The notes under the pieces were generated by a model. The model saw nothing but the letters and a program-made list of their open reading frames with translations. It was not told the DNA's origin and did not search any database. Positions 33,399 to 42,566 of a DNA stretch of 64,000 nt are shown here, one piece after another. Position 1 is the first letter of the stretch. The number at the start of each line of letters is the position of its first letter. Source of the DNA: Lentisphaeria bacterium (GTDB taxonomy: Bacteria; Verrucomicrobiota; Lentisphaeria; Victivallales; UBA1829). A program made the translations under genes and the position numbers. The stretch lies in the NCBI GenBank assembly GCA_003526375.1, contig DPDG01000052.1, positions 74,520-138,519 of the forward strand, read 5' to 3'.

Positions 33399-35515
33399 TC
33401 TTCAGGTGAAAGCTCTTTGGCGAGGGCTTCCGGAAGAGCGGAGATCTTCTTGATCCTGATGCTGTCTCCATGAGGAAGCTGTACCGTATCGCCGACTTTG
33501 GCGCCGAGGAGCGCCTCACCGAATTTTGTCTTGTAGGAAACCAGATTCTTGTCGGGATCGCCGTCCCACGCTCCGACGATATGGTAGTCGGTCGTTTTGC
33601 CATCCGCAGTTTCCGCTGTGACAGTGGTGCCGAAAGAGACTTTTTCCGGGTCGATCTTGATGGCGCGGAAGTCGATGGGCTGAACTGTCGCAATGAGAGT
33701 TTCGAGTTCGGAACGGCGTCTCTGCAGGAAACGTCTGCGTTCCTTTGCCGCATCGTATTCGGCATTTTCACGGAAGTCGCCGAATCCGCGCGCATGTTCA
33801 ATCGCCTTGTTGTTTTCCGGTACCTGAACCTTGACGATGTCGTCGAGTTCGGCGACAAGCCCTTTGTAGGAGCGGATGGAGGTCATCGGCGGGCCTTCTT
33901 TCGGTTTCTTTCCTGCTTCCGCATCCTGTGCCGCAAGAAGTTTCTTGCCTTCGCCGCTTTCGATGTGCTCCTTGAGCGCTTCGGAATGGCGGGAGAGTTT
34001 TACAAGCAGACTCTGGCATTCGCCGGGTGCCATGTTGCGCATTCTCTGGATCGCGTTGATGACGGACGGAATATTGGAACCGGCGTTGGCGAGCACGAAC
34101 TTCTGGAACTCGGCTTTGTCGAACAGCGATTTCTTGAGTTCACGCTGAGCCGCCGCCCACTCTTTCGGAAGCCCTTCAACGGAAAGCGCGGCGGAAATAT
34201 TCGCCATTGTAATGAAACCGGTAAGTTCGCTCGGGAATTTGGACTTGTTCTTCCAGATCGCGAGAATAATGTCGGAATTGAGATTGTTCGCGGCAAAAAC
34301 TGCGTCGCTGATGTCGTCCACAGTCAGTGTTTCGAAGATGATCGAAATGCAGCGGAGCGGAAGCATGGTGGCGAGTTTTGCGATTTCAAGCCGGTTGTAA
34401 ACGAGGCTTGCGGCTTTCAGGAATCCGGTGAAGTGTTTGACCGGAAGCCTGCCCCAGACCTCAAGCTGTTTCAGCGGAATGGCGTCATTGATTTCCTGCG
34501 GCCAGAATGCGACTTTGCCGCGCAGAGGCTGATACATGACTTTGAGTGTGTCCGCATCTGCCGAATTTGCGAGCAACGCGATGCATTCCGCAAGCATTTC
34601 GAGGTCTTTGGGAGACATGACCGGTTTCAGGTGCAGGAACAGTTTTGAAAGTTTTTGCGCCGCCGCCATATCCACCTTGACCGCCGCAGGCTCAAGCGGA
34701 GCGAGAAGCGTGGAAAGCTCAAGGATGCTTCTTGCGTCCTGAAATTCCCGCTGTTTGCGAACTGTTGCCGTCGGCGCGTCCGTTGAGGACCACCATTTCC
34801 CGAATTCTTCCTGCGAAAGAATCTGCGGGATGAACATTTTGGAAAGCACTTCTTTCATCTTCGTTTCGGAAAGATCGCCGAGAGAGTATTTTTCAAGTTT
34901 CTGGCGATAGAAGGAGGAGGGTTTGAGATTGCGTTTTTCCGTGGCGATGATCGAAGTCATTTCGACGCTCGGTTCGAAAAAGAGACAGCCGGCGAGCGCG
35001 TTTGCGATCGGAATGGAGAGCTGTGCTCCGGTGGCGAAGGTATTGACCGCAATGGTCGCAACGACCTTATCGACATTGACGACTCTGCCCCAGCTCTGGG
35101 AATCGATCTGATAGACAAACGCGTTGGTTTTGAGTTTCTGGAGTTTTTTGATGCGTGCCGCGACATCGTGCACCGGAACGGACTGGTCTCTTGCCCCGAC
35201 TGTTTTGGCGATGCCCGGACTTGAAATATAAGGAGGGAGGAATTTTCTGACTGCGTTGTGAAGGGCTGTACGGAAGTTCTGCGTATCAAGGATTGAATTT
35301 TCTGCGAGGTAGAGACAAACGGCTGCTTTGTCATCGAACTTGGCTACTGTATCGTCCCATGCTTCAAAAAGGAAATCGAAATTTGCCGCCGAATCCTTTA
35401 AGAGTTTTACATCACATGTTTTTATTTCCGAGAGAAGTTTGATTACCGCCGCATCATTGTTTTCTTGTGCCGCGGTAACGATCAGGTCATCCAACGCCTG
35501 CTGTTCCGTAATCAT
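33395..35515 (-). CDS. greA: Giant GreA: elongation factor fused to a long N-terminal domain
   Basis: This 706-residue protein has a C-terminal GreA part (about 545-706): a coiled coil with ARGFGDFRENAEYDAAKE, matching the GDLxENAEY tip whose acidic residues activate RNA polymerase cleavage, and a FKBP-like domain (GTTVTAETADGKTTDYHIVG, GDTVQLPHGD). The first ~540 residues are alpha-helical with no motif I recognise. Normal GreA has ~158 residues. From memory, chlamydial GreA is also ~700 residues, so this is likely a PVC-specific architecture, not an artefact: the frame is intact throughout. Start ATG 35515 has AAGGAG. The metallophosphoesterase is coupled downstream. Confidence 0.93.
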   Translation of the reverse strand: MITEQQALDDLIVTAAQENNDAAVIKLLSEIKTCDVKLLKDSAANFDFLFEAWDDTVAKFDDKAAVCLYLAENSILDTQNFRTALHNAVRKFLPPYISSPGIAKTVGARDQSVPVHDVAARIKKLQKLKTNAFVYQIDSQSWGRVVNVDKVVATIAVNTFATGAQLSIPIANALAGCLFFEPSVEMTSIIATEKRNLKPSSFYRQKLEKYSLGDLSETKMKEVLSKMFIPQILSQEEFGKWWSSTDAPTATVRKQREFQDARSILELSTLLAPLEPAAVKVDMAAAQKLSKLFLHLKPVMSPKDLEMLAECIALLANSADADTLKVMYQPLRGKVAFWPQEINDAIPLKQLEVWGRLPVKHFTGFLKAASLVYNRLEIAKLATMLPLRCISIIFETLTVDDISDAVFAANNLNSDIILAIWKNKSKFPSELTGFITMANISAALSVEGLPKEWAAAQRELKKSLFDKAEFQKFVLANAGSNIPSVINAIQRMRNMAPGECQSLLVKLSRHSEALKEHIESGEGKKLLAAQDAEAGKKPKEGPPMTSIRSYKGLVAELDDIVKVQVPENNKAIEHARGFGDFRENAEYDAAKERRRFLQRRRSELETLIATVQPIDFRAIKIDPEKVSFGTTVTAETADGKTTDYHIVGAWDGDPDKNLVSYKTKFGEALLGAKVGDTVQLPHGDSIRIKKISALPEALAKELSPED

Positions 35516-35689
35516 CAGATCACGCTCCTTATTTTTATGTCAATTAGCCGATTGTAATTCTTCATAACCTGATAATATACGATTTCCGGCATTGTTTTTC
35601 AAGAAGACGTCTTTCCGATTTTTCTTTTTTTTGAGGATATTTTCCGGAGTTTTTTCATGGCGGTGCGGCGGCAAGAGCACGGTAGAGCG

Positions 35690-35738
35690 GAGACAGGACT
35701 TTCAAAGGAAAACGGTTTGAATCCGGATGTCCTGTCTC
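35690..35738. repeat. 10-bp inverted repeat downstream of the large secreted-protein gene
   Basis: GAGACAGGAC (35690-35699) is a perfect inverted copy of GTCCTGTCTC (35729-35738) with a 29-base spacer. It may end the transcript of the 1,124-residue protein. The rest of 35516-35800 contains no gene. Confidence 0.5.
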
Positions 35739-35800
35739 TCAATGCTTTTTTCCGGAGCTTTGATGAACCGGTGGCAAGCTGCGGAATGTCTGCTGTCTGC

Positions 35801-38800
35801 TCACTTCCTGAGATTGCCTTGCAGGATTACGATTTCTTCCGGAGGCACGGTAATGCTTATCTCTCTGTCGGCAAAGTAAATTTGCCCGTTATCCGGATTC
35901 CTGAGAGTGCCGGAGAAACCGCAGGGGAGCGCTTTCAAGGTGCGTGCTTCTCTGCCTTCGTTCAGGAAAATAAGAAGCCCTGTATTGTTCAGACGGAATG
36001 CCGCGACTGCTTTGGACAATCCGGGGGCGCGTTTCGCGAGAGAGTCGTCGCGTTTCCCTTTTTTCAGGAATTCCCAGCTCTTTTCCGCCGCCGTAACAGC
36101 TTTTGCCGTCTGGATAAGGAAATAGGCGTCGTTCAGATTCTCATACCAGAGCAGGACACCGCCGCGTGATTCGACGACCTTGCGGAAGATGGTCGCCGCA
36201 TTATCCGAGGATGCCGCGATTCCTGTCCGGAGCAGCCCCAGCACCAACGGCTTGCCGCGAAGAGCTTTTCTTGTGGCTTCAATCTGATCCGTTGCGTCGC
36301 CGTACCCGCAGTAGCCCATGGAGATTGCCGGGGAAATCTTGTTCCAGTCGATATTGTAAAGTTCCTTCGTTGCCGGAGATTCATATCCCGAATAGGCCGC
36401 CAGCGGCTTGTTGAGTTTTGCGGCGGCATTGCCGAACAGCCTGAACATATTGGCGATTTCGCCGCAGGTGAATTCGACCCATTGACTGCGGTATTTGCCG
36501 GCGAGAAGCTCCGGTGTGATTTTTTCAGCGATCTTGTATTCTTCCGCAAAAATCCTGAACGTGCTCTCTCCGTGGCAGAGAAAATGGTTGCCGCGTCCGG
36601 GAAAGGGGGAGTATTCATAGTCCCAGAATAACTTGTCCAGATGAGGATTCCTTGCGAAATACAGCTTTACGATTTCATCAATATGCGCCTGAATTCCGGG
36701 GATGCGGGTCAGGACCGACGGATTGAACCAATGTCCGGGAAATTCCGGATTGAGCAGTTCCGGATACTGTTTGCCAAGTGTCCCGAGCGACGGATAGAAG
36801 AATTGGAACGGATGCAGTCCGATTTCTTTTGCATATGCGGGACATGCTCTGGTTACGAGCTCATTGATTCCAGAGTCGCGGATGGTCTTCAGCAGCTTCT
36901 TATTCAGCTCCCGGTTTTCAAATTGCGGAACCGGAGAATAGGTCAGGAATATAAGATGATCCGCTTTCGGTGCATCCAGCTTCGGCAGAATTTGAAAATT
37001 GAGCGTATTGGCAAGTTCGACGATGTTTCCTTGTTCCGCTGCTGCGCGAATCCGGAGTGTTCCTTCGCTTCCCGCGGGAGCTGTTGCCTCGAACACAAGA
37101 TTGCAGCCTGAATAGACGCACTTCAAAGTCGGCAGCCCCGGTTTCGGTTCTCCGCTCAATGTGACCGGGGAGGACACGCGGATGCGGATGCGGCGGTATG
37201 TCGTTCCGTTTTCTTTGACAGGCGGAAGTTCCTGCGTGATATATTTGGGCTGTTCGGATTTTTTCAGATAATAGAATGTTTTGTCTGCGACTCCGGTGCC
37301 GAGGTATTTGATTCCATCGGTGTATTCAAGCAGAAGCTCGAAATCGTTCATCGGGCGTTTGAGCTGTTCTCCGCTTGTGTAAGCGCCCGCTGCCCATTGA
37401 AGAAGATAGGTTCCGTTTTCGGTCAGGCGCCAGGTATTGTCCGGCAGGACCGGAAGCAGGGTCGTTGCATTTCTCATGATGGTTTTGCGGAGCAGTACGG
37501 AACCTTGCCCGGGCACTGTTTTCACAGAGGCATTCCAGCGCTTCCAACTGCGGTCGTCAAACTCTTTCTTTGCGGCATCCTGCGGTGGATTTTCCATGTA
37601 TTTCCAGCTTGCATCGAGCGGAAACGTCTGGGACCCGATCTTGAGAGAGCCGTCCAGTGTCTTGCCGCCCTGTGCCTGAATTGCGACGACGGCTGCTCCC
37701 TGCGGAAGACTGAATCCGGTGTTCAATGGAGATTCCGCTCCGTTGATGAAAAGGCGGAGCACACCGCTGCTTTTCAATGCCGCTTTCCCCTGCAGATCAT
37801 CTGCTGAACAGGGATACAGCGGTGTCCGCCAGATTTCCTTTCCCTGTCCGTCTGAAATGGAGATTTGAAGTTGAACGGAACCTTGAATGCCTCCCGGCAA
37901 TCCGACTGCGGCGATGCGGTTGCTGACAGATCCCGATAATGTTTTGAGCGGGAAGCCGTTGCGGATGCAGGCAATCTTCCATGTTTTGCCTTTGTCTGTC
38001 ATGAAGTCGAGCCTGCGGCGGTTGAGTGCATCCGGTGTGAATTCCGGCACCTTGACGGCGGAACCGGGGCCTGCCAGAATCAGGCGTGCCGCATGCGACA
38101 TATCCTGATGATCGGCGGCAGGAACCAGAACGGAAGATTTTTTCAGGCGCTGGTCGAAGCGGACGATGTTGATCCGCCAGTCGTCACCCCGCTTCATCCC
38201 GAGACTTTTCATACCGATATCAAGCTGTGCTGTCCATTTCCCGTTTCCCGGCGCCGATTTCAAACGGATGTCGCCGTTCCATTTTTCATTCCATCCGTTT
38301 GCATCCCTGCGCATATCGGTCAGTGCGGAATCTGCATTGAATCCGATATAATAGCTTTCCGCAGGAATCCCGTTTTTGTAATGCTCCAGACGAATTTCCA
38401 TACAGTCGTCCTCCCAGACTGCCTGATCCCTGCCTCTGTGTTTTGACTTGAAGGATGACCGCTGGTTGGAAACGGGATTCAGAGCGTAGGACGTGAGTTC
38501 AAAATCGAAACAGAGACGATCTTTGTCATGGCGTATTTTTACCAGGGAACGTTCCGTCGCCGGATTTTTTGTTCCGCTGTCCCACAGATTTGTTACGATT
38601 GTACTGTTTTTGCATGAATCGCTTTCCGGCACTGTGATCAGGGCGACTGAGGGGGTCCAGGCTTCCGCAGTGAGGTTATCAATGAAGACGCGTCCCGTGT
38701 AATTGGCGGAGGCGAGAATGGAGAGCCGTATTGATTTGATGCCGTGATATTTGCGCAGGTCTACGAAATGTTCCAGCTTCTGCCATTGTCCGAGCTGTCT

Positions 38801-39175
38801 GGAAAGTGACTGCGGATACAGTCTGACGAATGAGTATTGGACTCCGCCTTTTGCCCGGATCTGCAGATAGATCGGGAAAAGAATGCCTTCGCTGAAACTT
38901 TCGGGAAAAATATCGCAGGTCAGTTTCAGAACTTCGCCCGGTATTGCCTGCAGGTCAATATCCTGCGAGAAAGCGGTCATTTTACTTGTCTTGTTTCCGG
39001 TGAGCAGAACACTTGCCCTGCCGTCCGAAGCGCGTTCTTCCGAGCGTTCTGCCGGAATGTAGACTCCGCTTTTCCATTCCAGGGGGACTTTGGATTCAAA
39101 AGACGGATTTTTCAATGCTCCCGCACCTGCAAGCAGGACGTAGGACAAGACGATGCAGATCAGAATTGACTTCAT
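35801..39175 (-). CDS. Large secreted multidomain glycan-binding protein/putative glycosidase (module B)
   Basis: This 1,124-residue exported protein has a signal peptide (1-21). It continues with a CBM4/9-like jelly roll (about 22-170, LKNPSFES start), a CBM9-like domain (about 180-375, VWEDDCMEIRLEH), further beta-rich domains, and a C-terminal TIM-barrel-like region (about 770-1080) with FWDYEYSPFPG as a candidate catalytic strand. ATG 39175 with AAGGAAG is preferred to 39199. It is last in an operon with a pseudopilin (18 bases upstream of the longer start) and a GntR/LacI hybrid regulator. I cannot place the barrel in a named GH family. Confidence 0.75.
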   Translation of the reverse strand: MKSILICIVLSYVLLAGAGALKNPSFESKVPLEWKSGVYIPAERSEERASDGRASVLLTGNKTSKMTAFSQDIDLQAIPGEVLKLTCDIFPESFSEGILFPIYLQIRAKGGVQYSFVRLYPQSLSRQLGQWQKLEHFVDLRKYHGIKSIRLSILASANYTGRVFIDNLTAEAWTPSVALITVPESDSCKNSTIVTNLWDSGTKNPATERSLVKIRHDKDRLCFDFELTSYALNPVSNQRSSFKSKHRGRDQAVWEDDCMEIRLEHYKNGIPAESYYIGFNADSALTDMRRDANGWNEKWNGDIRLKSAPGNGKWTAQLDIGMKSLGMKRGDDWRINIVRFDQRLKKSSVLVPAADHQDMSHAARLILAGPGSAVKVPEFTPDALNRRRLDFMTDKGKTWKIACIRNGFPLKTLSGSVSNRIAAVGLPGGIQGSVQLQISISDGQGKEIWRTPLYPCSADDLQGKAALKSSGVLRLFINGAESPLNTGFSLPQGAAVVAIQAQGGKTLDGSLKIGSQTFPLDASWKYMENPPQDAAKKEFDDRSWKRWNASVKTVPGQGSVLLRKTIMRNATTLLPVLPDNTWRLTENGTYLLQWAAGAYTSGEQLKRPMNDFELLLEYTDGIKYLGTGVADKTFYYLKKSEQPKYITQELPPVKENGTTYRRIRIRVSSPVTLSGEPKPGLPTLKCVYSGCNLVFEATAPAGSEGTLRIRAAAEQGNIVELANTLNFQILPKLDAPKADHLIFLTYSPVPQFENRELNKKLLKTIRDSGINELVTRACPAYAKEIGLHPFQFFYPSLGTLGKQYPELLNPEFPGHWFNPSVLTRIPGIQAHIDEIVKLYFARNPHLDKLFWDYEYSPFPGRGNHFLCHGESTFRIFAEEYKIAEKITPELLAGKYRSQWVEFTCGEIANMFRLFGNAAAKLNKPLAAYSGYESPATKELYNIDWNKISPAISMGYCGYGDATDQIEATRKALRGKPLVLGLLRTGIAASSDNAATIFRKVVESRGGVLLWYENLNDAYFLIQTAKAVTAAEKSWEFLKKGKRDDSLAKRAPGLSKAVAAFRLNNTGLLIFLNEGREARTLKALPCGFSGTLRNPDNGQIYFADREISITVPPEEIVILQGNLRK

Positions 39176-39217
39176 GTTTTTTCTTCCTTTACAGTTCATT
39201 TTTTTGCCGGGATTTGT

Positions 39218-40009
39218 TTATTCCGGGCAGTTTCCATTGGGATGGCACAGGACGCGTTCTCCGGTGAGCGCCCAATCCAGAACCGGCATGACGGTGCATC
39301 GGCGGATAAAACTTTTGTAACTGCGTTTGTCCACATGTCCGTCGAGAAATGCCGCGTTCAGATATTTTTTCTGACCGTGACGGTATTCCCTGACATAATA
39401 GTTGATTCCGAGCGTTTTTGCATTGTAATTGGGATATTCATACTGATAACCGATGCCGTCTCCGTTCCAATTGGCGCCGCTGATTCCGATTTCATGATAT
39501 CTGCCTTCTGGCATGCTTTCCAGAAAAGTCGCGGTCCGGGTCGGACGCTTGAAGACCGGATCCGTGGTTTTGACTGCCTGTTTTTTGTAATCGGTGAAAC
39601 CGAAAACATAGCCGGGGACTCCGTAATTGATGCTTCTTGCGTTGAATTCCCAATAGTTTGAACTCGGGCATTTCGTCACTTTTTCATTGATGTATCTGCT
39701 GTCCCTGAATTCCAGAAACCAGCGGTCCTTTGAATAAAATCCATTGTAAAACGGTCCGGGGCACCATTCCTGATAATCCGAGGTATAGAACGACCATGCA
39801 TAAGCAAGCTGCTTCATATTGCTCTGGCAGGCAATGGCTTTTCCCTTTTCCCGGACACTTGATAATGCCGGCAGGAGCAATGAAGCCAAGATGGCTATGA
39901 TTGATATTACCACTAATAATTCTATTATAGTGAAACATCGCCTTTCCTTTGCGTTCATTGCTTTCACTGTGCCTTTTGAAGCCTTGTCTTTCAGGAGATT
40001 GAGATTCAT
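39218..40009 (-). CDS. Type II pseudopilin-like protein (module B)
   Basis: This 263-residue protein has the prepilin signature FTIIELLVVISIIAILAS at residues 26-43 (Glu at +5) after a 25-residue leader. The residue before the cleavage point is Cys, not Gly. The C-terminal region has HGQKKYLNAAFLDGHVD, an H-X-DG motif with spacing of 11, and several Cys residues. An alternative start at residue 18 would give a more usual 8-residue leader. It follows the regulator by 37 bases and precedes the 1,124-residue secreted protein. Confidence 0.87.
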   Translation of the reverse strand: MNLNLLKDKASKGTVKAMNAKERRCFTIIELLVVISIIAILASLLLPALSSVREKGKAIACQSNMKQLAYAWSFYTSDYQEWCPGPFYNGFYSKDRWFLEFRDSRYINEKVTKCPSSNYWEFNARSINYGVPGYVFGFTDYKKQAVKTTDPVFKRPTRTATFLESMPEGRYHEIGISGANWNGDGIGYQYEYPNYNAKTLGINYYVREYRHGQKKYLNAAFLDGHVDKRSYKSFIRRCTVMPVLDWALTGERVLCHPNGNCPE

Positions 40010-40046
40010 ATTGTTTTTCCTTTCCTGTTCTTATAATTGATCTGCG

Positions 40047-41120
40047 TTATGATTGAACCTCATGATTGATGAAAAGCGCATCGACGAAAATTGTCTCTGT
40101 CCGCCATTCCGGAGCGAGAAGGCGTTCCGCCGCACGTCGCCCGATTTCCTCCATCGGATATGTCATGGAGGAGATCGGGGGAAAACTGTTGCGGTTGTCC
40201 TCCGTATCAAGCAGCGTCAGAAGCCTTACCGATTCCGGCAGTCCGTAATTCCGGTTGAAATGAAGATCGAAACGCGGATGTTCCGTCAGAAGCGGAGCGA
40301 GAATCAGCGCATCGAAGCGGGCATCATCATAAAATTGCATCATCTGCCGCCTGATATCGTCATTGGTTCCGCTTTTGAAAGGGCGGAATAAGGTGTCATC
40401 CGCACGGTGCCGCTTCAGCGAACGGCGAAAGCCTGCCAATACCGGATGTCCGGGGAGCAGGAGATTTTCCCAGTATGCCAGCCCGATTTTCCGGTATCCC
40501 TTTGCATGTAATATATCCACTGCTTCTTCTATGAGCTGGGTATTGTTTTCCACCTGAACGAACCATTTCCGCCATGCTGCGTCATGATACTGATTGTATT
40601 CGGTCTCTCCGATGCAGAGTGCGACACGGCAGGCACGTTCCCGCAAAAAGGCAAAGACTTTTTTTCCCCACGTGCTGAATACGACGACACGGCTGTTGGA
40701 GTTGATGTGCTCCAGCCCGCGCCAGTCGATATTGTCCGGGCTGTTGGTCGGCGAGATCGGCGTAGTTTCCAGACGGCAGCCGTGTTCGTAGGCGACGCGG
40801 GACAAACCGTTCAGAATCTGCAAGGACTTGATCATGCCGGGAGAACGGGCGTTGCCGTAGAAGAAGTCTGGGCAGGGGCTCAGAAATGTCAGCGGCGCCT
40901 GAATGCTGCCGCAGACTCTGGTTCCGCGCGACCGGATACGTTCAATCAGCATATCTTCTTCAAGCAGTTTCAGGACGGATCGCAGAGTTTCTCTCGCAAC
41001 TCCGTATTTTTCCGCCAGAATGAGCTCATTCGGCAGAAAGGCTCCCTGGTGATAGACTCCGGCGGAGATGCTCCGTTTCAGGTCTTCATAAATATGCATT
41101 CTCTTGAGCGGCTGGCGCAT
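40047..41120 (-). CDS. GntR-LacI hybrid transcriptional regulator (module B)
   Basis: This 357-residue protein has an N-terminal GntR winged helix (about 8-72; AEKYGVARETLRSVLKLLEE is the recognition helix region) joined to a LacI/periplasmic-binding-type effector domain (about 75-355), the AraR-type arrangement of sugar-responsive repressors. It is the first gene of a same-strand operon with a pseudopilin and the large secreted protein, so it probably autoregulates the whole set. Confidence 0.9.
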   Translation of the reverse strand: MRQPLKRMHIYEDLKRSISAGVYHQGAFLPNELILAEKYGVARETLRSVLKLLEEDMLIERIRSRGTRVCGSIQAPLTFLSPCPDFFYGNARSPGMIKSLQILNGLSRVAYEHGCRLETTPISPTNSPDNIDWRGLEHINSNSRVVVFSTWGKKVFAFLRERACRVALCIGETEYNQYHDAAWRKWFVQVENNTQLIEEAVDILHAKGYRKIGLAYWENLLLPGHPVLAGFRRSLKRHRADDTLFRPFKSGTNDDIRRQMMQFYDDARFDALILAPLLTEHPRFDLHFNRNYGLPESVRLLTLLDTEDNRNSFPPISSMTYPMEEIGRRAAERLLAPEWRTETIFVDALFINHEVQS

Positions 41121-41151
41121 TGTTGTCCCTTTTGCTGTTTTTCATATTTTA

Positions 41152-41181
41152 ATTATAATGTGTTGTCTAGTTAAACGTCAA
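41152..41181 (-). promoter_or_regulatory. Sigma70-type promoter of the module B operon
   Basis: On the minus strand TTGACG (41181-41176) and consensus TATAAT (41157-41152) are separated by 18 bases, 31 bases before the regulator start. Confidence 0.7.
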
Positions 41182-41434
41182 TAGGAGATTCTGAAAAAAA
41201 TTGATTTTTTCTTGAAACCGAAGCAGAATATGCCATGAAGCCGATTGGAGAACGGCAAAACTGTTTCTGTTGTGCAGGTGATGTTTTCCTCGGCGGCGGT
41301 TTCGGCGCTTGCAGACAGAAAAAATGCTGCTGAATTCAATTCGCCTGTCCTTTTATCCTTTTGCAGAGCTGAGGGGAACCGTATCGCATTCCTGCCTTTG
41401 TGCAAAAATATAATTTTTTTCTCTTTTGCCGCCC
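41182..41434. other. Intergenic region between divergent regulators, no gene seen
   Basis: This stretch separates the module B promoter from the lacI promoter. Short frames exist on both strands but have no ribosome site or recognisable domain. Confidence 0.5.
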
Positions 41435-41462
41435 TTGCTTTTGGCGCGGCAGGTGATATAAT
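41435..41462 (+). promoter_or_regulatory. Promoter of the lacI-marC unit
   Basis: TTGCTT (41435-41440) and consensus TATAAT (41457-41462) have a 16-base spacer. The predicted start of transcription is about base 41469, just before an 18-base palindrome. Confidence 0.65.
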
Positions 41463-41474
41463 ATTTATATTGTT

Positions 41475-41492
41475 ATGGAAAACGTTTTCCAT
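41475..41492 (+). promoter_or_regulatory. Perfect 18-bp LacI-type operator palindrome
   Basis: ATGGAAAACGTTTTCCAT is a perfect palindrome with the central CG typical of LacI/CcpA operators. It lies between the -10 box and the LacI start codon, so autorepression is likely. Confidence 0.75.
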
Positions 41493-41513
41493 ACGATTCA
41501 ACCCGGAAAAAAG

Positions 41514-42533
41514 ATGAATAAACGGATTACGATCAAAGATGTCGCCCGGGCTGCGGATTGCAGTTTTGTGGCAGTTTCACGTGTGTTGAGCGGCAGGGAT
41601 CTCAACCATGTCAGCCTTGATGTGCAGAAACGGGTCAGGGATGCCGCGGAGCGTCTCGGATACAAGCCGAGCCAGGCTGCCCGGGCTCTGCGGACAGGCA
41701 GAACCAATACGATCGGGCTCGTGCTCGGGGCATTTTACAACCGTATGGAGGGATGTGTGGCGCACGCTCTGATGGCGGATGCGAAAAAACGGGGATACCG
41801 TCTCATCATTGCCATCACGAATTATGATCCTCAGGAAGAAGCCGGCGCACTGGAAGATATCCTGAACCGTCAGGTGGACGGCGTTATTTATACCCTTTCG
41901 CTTGATCCGGGCACGCGGCTGGCGCGCAGCCTCGGGGAGTCCCGTTATCCGATTCTGCTTCAGGACAATACGCAGAATATGTTCAATTCTGTCTGGTATG
42001 ATTACGATGAGGCGCTCCAAGGTGTTTTCGCCTCATTCCGGAATTACGGATGCCGGAGGGTCGCCATGATTTGCAGTATTTTCAACGGACAGGTCGATTA
42101 CCGCCGGAAACTGGCACGGCATTATGGAATCGCTCTGGAGTGTTTCACTCACGGCGACGGCGATCATTCGCTTGAGGCGGTTTACGCGGAAATCGTCAGG
42201 AATAAGATTCCCGGTGTTTTCGCGCTGGAGAGCATGGTGCTCAAGAATCTTCTGGAATACCGCGCTGCGGCTTCGCCGGATTATCATCCCGCCTGCATTT
42301 ATGCGCATACTCTGCCTTTCGAGTATCTGCATTATGACGGGGTTCTGGGAGCGGTTTACCGTCCGTTCCGCGCTCTTTCGGAACAGCGGCTGGAACGCCT
42401 GATCGAAATGATCGGAAATCCCCGGACAAGGTGCAGGTCCATACAGATGCCCTGCCGTTTCGTGGATGTGGCGGAACTGAAACGCATTCACGAAGATCAG
42501 ATGAATGACCCATACTATCAATATTTCAAATAA
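41514..42533 (+). CDS. LacI family transcriptional regulator
   Basis: This 339-residue protein has an N-terminal LacI DNA-binding domain (ITIKDVARAADCSFVAVSRV, residues 5-24, then a typical hinge) and a periplasmic-binding-type sensor domain. ATG 41514 is preferred to 41475, which lies within the operator palindrome. The site ATGGAAAACGTTTTCCAT in its leader is probably its own operator. marC follows after 33 bases, so both may share a transcript; targets elsewhere are likely. Confidence 0.92.
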   Translation: MNKRITIKDVARAADCSFVAVSRVLSGRDLNHVSLDVQKRVRDAAERLGYKPSQAARALRTGRTNTIGLVLGAFYNRMEGCVAHALMADAKKRGYRLIIAITNYDPQEEAGALEDILNRQVDGVIYTLSLDPGTRLARSLGESRYPILLQDNTQNMFNSVWYDYDEALQGVFASFRNYGCRRVAMICSIFNGQVDYRRKLARHYGIALECFTHGDGDHSLEAVYAEIVRNKIPGVFALESMVLKNLLEYRAAASPDYHPACIYAHTLPFEYLHYDGVLGAVYRPFRALSEQRLERLIEMIGNPRTRCRSIQMPCRFVDVAELKRIHEDQMNDPYYQYFK

Positions 42534-42566
42534 CGTAAAACAAAAAGATCCGGAACAAAAGATAAA

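Noticed and set aside
35657..36169. 170-codon plus-strand frame
   Set aside because: Most of it is antisense to the 1,124-residue protein gene, and it contains no motif.
41178..41501. 107-codon minus-strand frame between divergent regulators
   Set aside because: Low-complexity translation overlapping two promoters and an operator; no ribosome site.
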